A program made the translations under genes and the position numbers. Positions 1 to 8,883 of a stretch of 64,000 nt of DNA are shown piece after piece (positions within the stretch are counted from its first letter, which is position 1; each line of letters opens with the position of its first letter). Where the stretch lies: positions 1,032 through 65,031 of the forward strand of contig BDDC01000167.1 in NCBI GenBank assembly GCA_001662425.1. Direction: 5' to 3'. The notes below the pieces were generated by a model. It was not told the DNA's origin and ran no database searches. It saw nothing but the letters and a program-made list of their open reading frames with translations. Source of the stretch: Chlamydomonas sphaeroides (taxonomy: Eukaryota > Chlorophyta > Chlorophyceae > Chlamydomonadales > Chlamydomonadaceae).

Positions 1-611
1 TCGGGGAGACCTGTCAGTGGGTTGGCGACGGCGGTGTGCACTGCCGGCTTGCCCTTCCCAAGCAGCCAGCTGGCCAGCTCCTCGTGACCGCCCTCCATGG
101 CCGAGATCACTGCTTCAATGCTCCAGCCGCAGCCGACCTCGTCCAGCAGCCAGGCGCACACGTGCTGGTGGCCGCCGCGGGCAGCAGCGGACAGCGCGAC
201 TGGCCCTGGTTTGCATCCGATCGAGTGCAGCCAGCGGCAGGACTCCAGCTGACCGGCGCCCACAGCCTCCGTCATGGTGCTGTCAGGAATGGAACAGCCA
301 GCCAGCCGCACGGCCAGCCGCAGGTTGGGCTGCACGCCAGAGACGGCTGTCAGGTCGAGCAGCCGGCGCCGCTGCCATAGCGTCAGCGACCGCATAGCGC
401 CCGGGGAGGCCCACTTGCGCTGAAAGGCGTGCTCCGGCACGGGCTGCGAGAGGTGGAAGGTGGTGTGGTCGGGGCCGGAGAAGCAAGCCGCGGCGCCCTT
501 GCAGAGCGGGCGGCATTTGATTGCGCACTCATTCTCTGGCAGATGTCCACAGATGCGCAGCGCAAGCTCCAGCGGCAGCCTGCCCCATAGTACTTCGTCA
601 AGCGTCGTCAT
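1..611 (-). CDS. F-box/ankyrin-repeat protein, 5' part (cut by window edge)
   Basis: An uninterrupted frame reads from ATG at 611 down to base 1 (about 203 residues), with no stop before the window edge. The N-terminus (WGRLPLELALRICGHL, then a Cys-rich KCRPLCKGAA) looks like a degenerate F-box. From about residue 100 ankyrin-like units follow, with the pattern AVGAGQLESCRWLHSIGCKPGP and ARGGHQHVCAWLLDEVGC. Proteins of this layout form a large expanded family in Chlamydomonas relatives; F-boxes normally recruit substrates to SCF ubiquitin ligases and ankyrins bind partners, so an adaptor role is inferred only. It is a close paralogue of the damaged copy at 8884-10204: long DNA stretches are nearly identical, and this copy keeps the frame that the other has lost. 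No intron is visible in the part seen. The start is chosen because it is the first ATG of the conserved block. Confidence 0.7.
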   Translation of the reverse strand, partial: MTTLDEVLWGRLPLELALRICGHLPENECAIKCRPLCKGAAACFSGPDHTTFHLSQPVPEHAFQRKWASPGAMRSLTLWQRRRLLDLTAVSGVQPNLRLAVRLAGCSIPDSTMTEAVGAGQLESCRWLHSIGCKPGPVALSAAARGGHQHVCAWLLDEVGCGWSIEAVISAMEGGHEELASWLLGKGKPAVHTAVANPLTGLP

Positions 612-910
612 GCTGCTGAGGGGAGCCCTTGACCAGCAAAGTTCAGTCATTCCAGAGCACCGATATCTTCTTATGGTGATAGCTTACGCTGCTGTGTTGG
701 CACATGCAGAGCGAGCGCCGAGGAACTCCCTGCGCAACTGTAACAGCCGCTGGCCTGTTGTGGTGCAGAGGCATGTATATGCTATGGATTACAGCTTGCA
801 GCTTTGCATGTCCGTTCGAGCACATCCACTGCCTTTTGCCTCTCACATAATGTATAAGTTTCATCCCCACACCCCAAAAACCCGCGTGCCAATGTGTTCT
901 TCTAAATCTG
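612..910. other. Intergenic region upstream of the F-box/ankyrin gene
   Basis: No coding signal or splice-consistent exon was found on either strand. A plus-strand frame runs through 460-1314, but it begins as the antisense of the ankyrin gene and shows no family similarity. This stretch should hold the promoter and 5'UTR of the minus-strand gene. No TATA box or known algal element could be recognised. Confidence 0.4.
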
Positions 911-1001
911 TCCCAGCTGCGCATGGGTGCATGGCTCGCCCCCCAAAGAGGCCACCCAGACCAGATGAACACCGTCGGTCATTATGCGGTTGTAGCCGGG
1001 A
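911..1001 (+). repeat. Small interspersed repeat, copy 1 (MITE-like)
   Basis: About 91 bp that align in the same orientation with 28511-28600, roughly 85% identical by eye, with the first 37 or so bases nearly exact (TCCCAGCTGCGCATGGGTGC onward). The second copy has 8-bp terminal inverted repeats, TCCCAGCT and AGCTGGGA; here the right end has decayed to AGCCGGGA. No coding capacity. The similarity continues weakly for about 15 bp beyond the right end. A non-autonomous DNA transposon or a short repeat derived from one is the likely explanation; two copies alone cannot settle the class. Confidence 0.6.
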
Positions 1002-1860
1002 CTTTTTCAGGGGTCTCGGGCACACCTACATCCGTGCCCTCACGGGCCGGACTTTGCCGCCCGAACTGCCTCCACGGCAGGAATGCACATCTATCTCAAC
1101 GCACGTCTCCACTGCTGCCGCTCGCTCTAGCTGTGTCGCGGACGCTTGCGGCGGCCGCTACCCACCCCTCCGCCTCCGCCGCCCGGCCCATCGCCGCCGA
1201 CAGGGCGGAAGCAGGCCGGGCGCTCAGCCCCGAGCAGCTGACGTTTGCCTTTGCGTGCTGGGCGTCAGCCGCATTCCGGCCAACTGCCCGCAAGTTCGCC
1301 TGAAATGTAACTAACTAAGCTGGCAAGACACACGCCACGCGGCTCGCTCGGCTGCCCTTTCACCACCGTACTGGCAAGCAGCCGTACAAGGTCATCGTCA
1401 CTAACTGCTGCACCGAAGTGGATGTTTCGTACCTTGGTGCCCGAGCCGAACGGCTCGTGCCCCTAAAGGGGCGAGCCAACCGGCGGAAGGGCGAGGGACA
1501 GAGGAGACGGGACAAGTAAAACAGAGAAGGACAGCAACGAAAAGACAAGGCAGGCAGCAAAGCGAACCCGTGTGGGAACCGAGGCCGGTGGAAAGAGGCC
1601 GAAGGGAGCCAGGGGCACTAGCTAAGCCTGCCCCCGAAACTGCGGACGGGCCGGCAAGGGGGGGGGCCGTCGAGCCCAGCGGGCCACACGCGAGTACCCC
1701 AGCCGGGGACACGGCAGGAGCCTTGAGGCAGCCACCGATGCGCCGGAGTTACAGGAGGCGAAGGCGGAGAAATGGCCGGGGCCAGGGCATGTGCTGCCGC
1801 GCCGTACAATTTCCACAGCGGGTGCCGGACGGTCAGTGCTGCCAGCGCAGCCCGGTCGCG
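1002..1860. other. Non-coding stretch, 3' side of the OPR gene
   Basis: Several frames are open on both strands because G+C is high and stops are rare, but none shows a recognisable domain or a phase-consistent splice chain. A plus-strand TGTAA lies near 1305. The minus-strand TGTAA at 1749-1753 is annotated separately as the candidate poly(A) signal of the OPR/RAP gene. Confidence 0.4.
1749..1753 (-). terminator. Candidate poly(A) signal TGTAA of the OPR/RAP gene
   Basis: TTACA on the plus strand reads TGTAA on the minus strand, the standard poly(A) signal of chlorophycean algae. It lies about 650 bases past the OPR/RAP stop codon. Without transcript data a closer non-canonical signal cannot be excluded. 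Confidence 0.4.
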
Positions 1861-1946
1861 AGGGCCTCGTGGCCGCCCGTACAGCAGAGCGCACCGCGTC
1901 GATGCGCCACTCGCAGCCGCCCTCACCCAGCAGCCGGGCGCACACA
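1861..1946 (-). pseudogene. Decayed fragment of an F-box/ankyrin gene
   Basis: The minus strand encodes GEGGCEWRIDAV, matching DEAGCEWSIDAV of the ankyrin copy at 8884-10204 and DEVGCGWSIEAV of the copy at 1-611. The flanking DNA (CTCGTGGCCGCCC to CAGCCGGGCGCACAC) also aligns with both. The similarity is lost within about 90 bp and the following ankyrin unit is broken by an indel. This is a third, relic member of the local cluster, consistent with tandem duplication followed by decay. Confidence 0.55.
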
Positions 1947-2400
1947 ACCGGGAGCGTCTGACTCCCGCAGCCACGACTGCCACTCAACATGCCAAGCGCG
2001 CATCCTCGGCCCCTGGCATTCCCCGGTCCTGCCAACACGTCGCCGAGCGTCAGCAACACCGTCACGCATCCCCCCCGGGGTGCGTGACGCGCATCGGCCA
2101 CCGGTGCGGCCGGAACAGCACTCGCACGCGGCCCGGTCATTGCACACGCAGCAGCCGCACCGCCGCCGTGTGCTAGGCACGCATCGCACGGCGCACAGCT
2201 GCACGGCGGTGCTCATGAACGGGGCTCCGAACACGCGGACACCAGTGGGCGCCGCCGTACCTAGTGACCTAAGGCCCTAATGCCCCATTCATCCCCCAGC
2301 CCCAGCTAAACGCTACAGTGCGCTTCCGGGCCCGCCCAGGCCATGCGGCTCTTCTGCCCCAGCCCCACTGCCCTGCCACCGCCGCCCAACCCCCCCGCCC

Positions 2401-5400
2401 TCACAGCCTCAGCTTGCGCTCCAGGTACGGCAGCAGCCCGCCCCGCCCATCCATCAAGTCCCACTGCCAGTACGGCAGGCTGACCAGATTGCCCTCCCCG
2501 AACACCCGCACCAGCTGCCGGTCGCGCAGTCGCGTAGCGCCGTCCCTGCACCGGCTGTGCGGCTCGTTGGCGAAGAAGTGCGACGGGCCGTCGACCTCAA
2601 CCGCCACGCGCCGCAGCCGCCGGCCACCAGGGCCGCGCAGCTCCACCACCACATCCACCGACACGCACAGCTCTGCGATCGGGGCTTCACAGCGAACGGC
2701 TCCAGGAGCTGGGCCGTCGCCGTCGCCCCGGCGCTCCGCCTGCCGCCGCAGCAGCTCCTCCGCCGCCGCAGCCACCCGTCGCTGCAGCCCGGAAGACGCG
2801 ATGCCGGCGGCGCGCTCCGCGGCGGCCGCCCGAGCCGCCTGGAGCAGCGAGCCGGGCTGGGCCTCGGGACCGCCCGGTCCTGCCAGCAGCGCAAGGGCGC
2901 GCGCAAGGCGACCGCCGCCGCTGCTGGTGACGTCTACCGCCGCCGCCGCCGCCGCCACCTCCACCTGCACCTGCCAGAGCTGCGCCAGGCCCTCGGCGGC
3001 GAAGGCTCCGGCGCCGCGCTCCTGCCAGCGCGCCAGCGCCTCCTGCAGCAGCCCGACCACGAGGCCGCCGTAGCGGGCCAGCGCCGCGGGGCCCATGACC
3101 GCCAGCGCCCACAGGCTGTTGCACAGCTCCTGGTCCTGGATCGCGGCAGGCGCCTCCCGCAGCAGGCGCGCCAGCCGCGCCGCCAGGGCGTCCACGAGCC
3201 GCTGTTCGCACATGTCCAGGTTGGCCAGCGCCCACAGCGTGTTGGCTGTGTGCTGCGCGTCAGCCTCCAGCAGCACCGTGGCGGCAGCCGTGGCCTGCAG
3301 CGCCAGCTCCAGCAGCGCGTCGGGCGGGCGGTGGCGCACCCGCGCCAGCGCGTACCAAAGGTTGGCCCAATCCTGGCTGCCGGCGCTGGCCATGGCGCTG
3401 TGGTTGATAGCGGCCTCGGCCGCCGCCGCGTAGCAGTGCTGATGCTTGACGCCCATCTTGGCCAGCGCCCAGACCACGTTGCTGAGCTCCTGCGGCTTGA
3501 AGCCCGCAAAGCCGCGGCCCGAGCACTCGCGCGCGAGCGGGGCCACGGCCGCCGGCGGCGTGCTGCCGGCAGGGGCCAGGAACGCCAGGCCGTAGATCGC
3601 GTTGGCCAGACCCTGCGGCGTCATCTCACCGCATGCCTGCCCCGCCGCGGTCGCCAGCTGCTGCAGGTCTTGCTGCCGAGGCTGGTGGCGGCAGGCGTCG
3701 GCCAGCCTGCCCAGCGCGTACAGCGAGTTGGCCAGGGCCTGGCAACCTGCGCGCCTGCTCTGGCGGGCCAGCGCGGAGGAGAGGGCGCCCACCAGGACAG
3801 GCTCGCCGAACTCGAGCTTGGCGCAGCCGAGCAGCATGTTGGAGAGCTCCTGAGGGATGAAGGCGACGGCGCCGCCGGAGCGCAGCCGCTCCCGCACCTC
3901 CGCCGCCAGCTGCTGCAGGTCTTGCTGCCGGGGCTGGTAGCCGCAGACAGCGGCCAGCTCGCCCAGCGCGTACAGCGAGTTGGCCAGCTCCTGCGGCTTG
4001 GCGCGGCTTCGCGCCGCCGCCAGCGCCGCCGCCAGGCCGTCGATCAGGGCCGGCTCGCCGTAGGGCAGCTTGGCGCAGCCCAGCAGCATGTTGGACAGCT
4101 CCTGGGGGATGAAGGCGGCGGGGCCGCCGGACTGCAGCCGCTGCGTCACCTCCGCCGCCAGCTGCTGCACGTCCTGCTGCGCTGGCTGGTACGAGCAGTC
4201 CTCCGCCAGTTTGCCCAGCGCGTACAGCGAGTTGGCCAGCTCCTGGGGCTTGGCCTCCCGCCGCTGCTGCGCCAGGCCGGCGACAAGGTGGCGCAGCACC
4301 GGGCCCGAGGTCAGCTGCAGCCGGGCGCACGCCAGCAGCAGGTTGGAGCAGTGCTGCGGCTGCAGGTCGTCGCGGCCGCTGCCGGGGGCAATGTCTGGCA
4401 GTGCCGCACAGCTGGCGGCCCACAGCACCTCCAGCGGCACGGAGCGCATCAGCGAGGGCGCCGGCTGGCGCGCCGCGGACAACGCCCACCAAAGGTTGGA
4501 GTGGTGCTGCCCCCTGCGGTCCTGACGCACGAGAGCGCCGTCGTCGCGCGCCAGCCGCTGCAGCAGGGCCGCCATCAGCTCAGCCGGCGCGCCGTCCCAG
4601 CAGCCGGCCTTGGCGCACGCCCACAGCGGGCCCACTGCCGAGAAGGAGTCCGGCAGTCGCGGCACCAGCGGCAGGTAGGCGGCCGCCAGAGCCTCCAGCG
4701 TCGCGCGGCGGCACTGCTGCTCGGCCCCCTTGTCGGCGCCGGGGCTGGAGCGAAGCTGCACAAGGACAGGCAGCAGGCAGCAGGCAGCAGAGGACAGCCG
4801 AGGATGAGCGCGTCGTTGATAACCCATGTGTCGCGGCCAGCAGCTACGGCCGCAGCTCACCAGCAACACGACTCACCGTGACAGCGAGGTTGAAGGCAGC
4901 GCGCAGGGTGGCGTGGTCGCCAGACGCGGACCAGGCAGCGGCGCCCTGCTGCCCCAACACCTGGGCCTCCAGCTCAGCCGGGCTCTTGGTGAGGCGCAGG
5001 CCCGGCTGCTGGAAGGACGCGCCACCGGCCGCTGGCGACCTCTCCCCTCGCTGGCTGCCGCGGCCATGGCTGCTGTGACCGCTGCCGCTGCGACCTCGAC
5101 CGCCAGTGCGCCCCACGCGGCTCGCGCCCTCGCTCCTGGCGCTTGGGCCAGGGCCCCCCTCGCTTGCCTCCGGGGGTCGCCGCGCGCCGCTGTGGCCATG
5201 CGTGCGGACCTGCAGGTCGGCGCTGCGAGCGTCCGCGCTACCTGGCTGCCCCCATGCTGCTCTCTGAGTTTCACTTGGAGGCTGCAGGGCAGTGATGGGC
5301 GGATCAGACATGGGGGCTTCATCGCTGGGCTGCCCGGTGCGTGGGCTGGGCCGAGGGGATGCCGCCGCGGCGGTGTGGTCGGAATCGTGTCGCAGAGAAG

Positions 5401-5494
5401 GCAGCCATGAGATGCAGCGCCTCAGCGGTCGGGCAGCGCGTAGTAAGCATGGAGGCCACGCTGCAGGGCTGGACTGGAGCGCCGTTGCGCGCAT
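2401..5494 (-). CDS. OPR-repeat / RAP-domain organellar RNA-binding protein
   Basis: Two exons, 5494-4877 and 4755-2401, joined in phase 0 (donor GTGAGT, acceptor TGCAG), giving about 990 residues. The N-terminus (MRATALQSSPAAWPPCLLRA) is basic and Ser/Ala-rich, as in organelle transit peptides, followed by about 150 disordered residues. From about residue 230 there are around a dozen 35-40-residue helical units of the octotricopeptide (OPR) type, such as PQELANSLYALGKL, PQELSNMLLGCAKL and PQELSNVVWALAKM. The last 70 residues form a RAP domain (VAVEVDGPSHFFAN, then VSLPYWQWD). OPR proteins of Chlamydomonas bind chloroplast or mitochondrial mRNAs and control their stability, splicing or translation; RAP domains resemble nucleases. 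The RNA target cannot be read from the sequence. Several repeats are almost identical at the DNA level, which points to recent internal duplication. Confidence 0.9.
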
Positions 5495-6408
5495 TGCAGC
5501 AATGCTGTGGACTATAGTGTAATAGGAAACAAAGAATCTGTCATGTGCTGTGTCTATGTCGTTGTAAGAGGACGCTTCAAGAGCACGATACCAGTATGAA
5601 TGAGGTCCGGCGAGCTGTCGCTAGCAGGACAGTGCTCTACGTACGAAGCTGGCAGACGGTGTTGTTTCATTATGACGGCACGGCAGTAAAATTCAATTCC
5701 TTTGCGCAGGACGTGCAAACCTAAACACACACGGCCTGCGCCATGTCATCAACTTCCCGCCGAACCCCTGCCCCGCCCAACTTGACTGGCCGCGCCCAAC
5801 ATCGGCGCCGCGGTTCCTCATCGTGGGTGCGGCCATGCAGAGCGCACGATGCACCACCTAACATACATCAACAGCAACCCAAGCTCAAGTTGTGCGAGGC
5901 TTGACCTGGCCTACCCACGGATTTTCCCCCACAGCACCGCGGCCCGTCTTGTCCCGCTTGCCCAGCATAGCCTGGCCCCCCGCGTGTGCGGCCTTTAGTT
6001 GCGCGGAACCTAAAACCGGCGCCCCAGTGGCTCTTTCGTGGCCAGCACCATGCTCCCTACCTTCAACATGTTCAACACAACAACCCGCTCCGACGACCGA
6101 GTTGCATTAGGTCTCACAACTGAGCCGGAACAAGCGCCGCATAGATGTTGCGTCGCCGAGCCACTCAACCGCAACCGCCCAACAAACGGAATGCACGTTG
6201 GCCCTGCCCACGGACAGCATCAGTCCCACCTGTTGAGGTGTTGATCCATGCCTGCGTCGACACCCTTAACACAGGTCAGATAAAGTAACCAGCCGCTCCC
6301 GACCCACACCCAGCATCCGACCCCCTATGCAAGCCCCAGCATCGGTACTCTACCGACCCTAAGCCCTCGTTGTGGCCGTCCCGGCAAACGACGCCGAAAT
6401 AAAATGAA
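5495..6408. other. Intergenic region between OPR/RAP and ankyrin-type genes
   Basis: About 0.9 kb, less G+C-rich than the genes. No exon or family similarity was seen. It must contain the OPR/RAP promoter and 5'UTR at its left end and the 3'UTR of the minus-strand gene ending at 6409. No repeat was recognised. Confidence 0.4.
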
Positions 6409-8883
6409 TCAAGCAGCCGCCCACACGCCCTGGTCGAGGCTGAGGTCTAACACGGCCTGCAGGTCGTCCTCGTCCGCGGGGCAGCCCAGGCGCCGCAGCA
6501 GGCGACAGGTGGCCATGTCGCCCTCTGCCGCCGCCTGCGCGTACATGCCAACCTGACGACGGCGGCGGTGGGTCAGAGAGTGAGGAAGGGAGCGGCAGCT
6601 GATTGCGGCGCCGCACAGATACCGGTACTACAGTGTGCGGCCCCTCACGCTGCTGCGCCCCTAGCCAACGGAAACAACAGCTGCTGCCCCAGTCTGGATG
6701 CAGCTACCGCATACGGAACAAGCAACCGCTACTGCCGCACACTACTACCCTGGCCCCTTACAGCGAGCTCCGTGCCACGCTGCTGGACCAGCCACTCAAT
6801 CGCCTCCGCGCAGCCAGACAGGATCGCGGAATCCAGGTCGATGCTCCAGAGCTCTTCGGCAGGGTCGCCGACAGCAACTGGGACCTGCCCGACCCCGCCG
6901 GCCACCTCCGCAGCAGCGGCCGCCGCCACCTCACCGCCCACGGGTGCTGCTGCCCCGCCGACCGCCTGCTCCTCGCCCGCCGCCTGGCCAGCTGCGGCGG
7001 CCTCCGCTGGCAGCACGACCTCCTCAACACGCATCATGGCAGCGAGGCTGCCCTGCCGCGCGATCTCGGCCGCTTCGACACGGCCAACGCTCTCGCTGCC
7101 GTCGCTAAGGATGCACGGCAGCACCGCCTCCGCAAACCAAGTCCAGCGCCGCCACTCCCTTTCACTCGGGTGCCTGCCACCAGCTGCCCCTTGCGCCATC
7201 CCGCCATCCAGCCCTCGCTCTCACTGGCCCAGCTCCATGCCCGTCGCCTCGCCGCTCTTGGGGGCGCTTGCCACTGCTCTTCCCGCCGCCGGCCCGCTGG
7301 TGGGTGTGGGCGCGCAGGCGGGGGGGCACTCGTCAGACGGGGGCGGCTTCTGGCATTCGGATGGACGGCAAGGAGGGCCACCGTGCATTGGGAGCCGCAG
7401 CCCCGTTCTCTGCTGCCCCGGCGGCTCCCCCCTGCTTACGTCACGGGTCGGCTTTGGCGCGGCGCCAGCAGCGGAGGTGGCCCCCTGCCGCTGTCCAGCG
7501 CGCTCGGTGCCCTGCTGGTTGGGGAGCCCGGCTGACAGCCTGTCGTCGGCGGCAGCAGCTCGCGCCGCCGCCTCCTCCCTCTGCTGAGCTGCCGCCGTGG
7601 CCTCCCGTTCCGCCTCGGCGGCGGCCTCGTTCATGCGGTCTCCAAGGCGAGCCGCTGGGTTCGGCTCGTCGTCGCTGTCCGGGTCGTCAGCGGCCAGGGC
7701 GGCCAGCAGGGCCGCGTTGGCGGGCGCGCTGACGGCTACCGGCGCCGCACGTGGGGGCGTGGGCGGCATCTCCTCCGCCGAGCGCGGCAGCAGGGGCAGG
7801 CGGAGAGCCGTTCTCGAGCGGAGGAGGATGCGCTTCATGTGCTTGGACCTCTCTGGGTTCAGCAGCACGCCCTCACTGAGCGCCGCCGTCACCGACACAC
7901 CCTCGGCCAGGGCGCACGCCGCCAGCACCATCCCCGCGCCCTGCTGCAGCGGCAGCCGCCCTCCCTTGGGGTAGGGGCTGCCGCCTTCGTCGCCGCACAC
8001 GACGCTCTGGAGCCCCGCTGCAAACGTCAGGTCGATTGGCCTGTCGTCGACCCTCATGTACTCACGGTCGGGGTTGAGCAGCGCCGGCCCCCCGTCCGAG
8101 AAGCCGAGGCTGCTCAGGTCGAGCAGGGAGGCCGCGATCACAAAGAGCGTGGCACTGCGGCGGTTGCCGTAGCTGATGTCGTACTTCTCCTCGCCATCGG
8201 GGCCGTCCTGTGGTGGTTCGGGCCAGGCGGTAGCGGGGGCCGCCGGGCGTGAGCTGGGGCGTTGGGCGGCGCCGTGGAGCTCGCTGGCCTTGGGGGTGTG
8301 TTCGTAATAATCAACATAGCCCGAGGGTGTGTGTGCGTGTGTGTGCAGCCGGCATGTTCGGTCTTCTGCAGCTAACCCATCCTGCCCAGTCATCCCTGTT
8401 GTGTATCCCGTACTCACGTGGCTGCAGGCGGGCAGGCGTGTCAGCGGCCAGAGGCCGGTCGGCGCCATGGCAAAGAGGCACTCCAGAAACTCGCTGTCGC
8501 TGCAGTTGTAGATGTTGGTGGGGCGGCCCCTGTTGTTGTAAACAAGGGTGGCAGCGCCACCGCCGCTGAGCTGCTCGATGCCGGGGCCGTCCGCCTCGCT
8601 CTGGGTCCAGCAGTGCGCATGCCAGGCTGGCGGGGGTCTTGAGCCGGGTGTGCAGCTGGCTGCTGTACGCACCCAGCTGTGCCCAGGTGGCCTGCCACTC
8701 AAACCCCGAGAAGCCCATGCTGAGTTGGTAGGGCAGGGAGGCCGGCGGCTCCAGCCCTCCCGGGTACTGATCTGCGACTGCGAACTCCACGCCCACTCCT
8801 CCTGGGCCACGCAGCAGGTATCTGCCGAGGTGCAGCATCAGCTGCTTGGCGGCCGGGATGGCGACCTCGACGATGTAGATGTT
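6409..8883 (-). CDS. Unrecognised domain plus ankyrin-like C-terminus; reading frame broken once
   Basis: A phase-consistent chain of exons reads 8883-8418 (with one frameshift near 8625), 8207-7225, 7173-6762 and 6552-6409. Each join preserves phase (donors GTGAGT, GTGAGA, GTAAGG). The first exon starts NIYIVEVAIPAAKQLMLHLG directly after the TAG that ends the ankyrin frame upstream, in the same frame. It reads well to about 8640, then continues one base out of register (SEADGPGIEQLSGGG onward). The middle exon encodes KYDISYGNRRSATLFVIAAS and a charged Ala-rich tail; I do not recognise this domain. The last two exons (SAILSGCAEAIEWLVQQ, AEGDMATCRLLRRLGCP) are ankyrin-like and resemble the algal F-box/ankyrin family. 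No start codon is obvious in the first frame, so this may be the 3' half of the locus at 8884-10204, or a pseudogene. Confidence 0.4.

Noticed and set aside
460..1314. Open frame of 284 codons on the plus strand
   Set aside because: Its first part is antisense to the F-box/ankyrin gene and the rest crosses the MITE-like repeat; no domain or splice support.
1570..2280. Open frame of 236 codons on the plus strand
   Set aside because: Arg/Pro/Ser-rich composition typical of chance frames in G+C-rich DNA; it overlaps the ankyrin relic on the other strand.
2557..4881. 774-codon frame antisense to the OPR/RAP gene
   Set aside because: A mirror of the repeated, stop-poor coding sequence; the minus strand carries the recognisable OPR and RAP domains.
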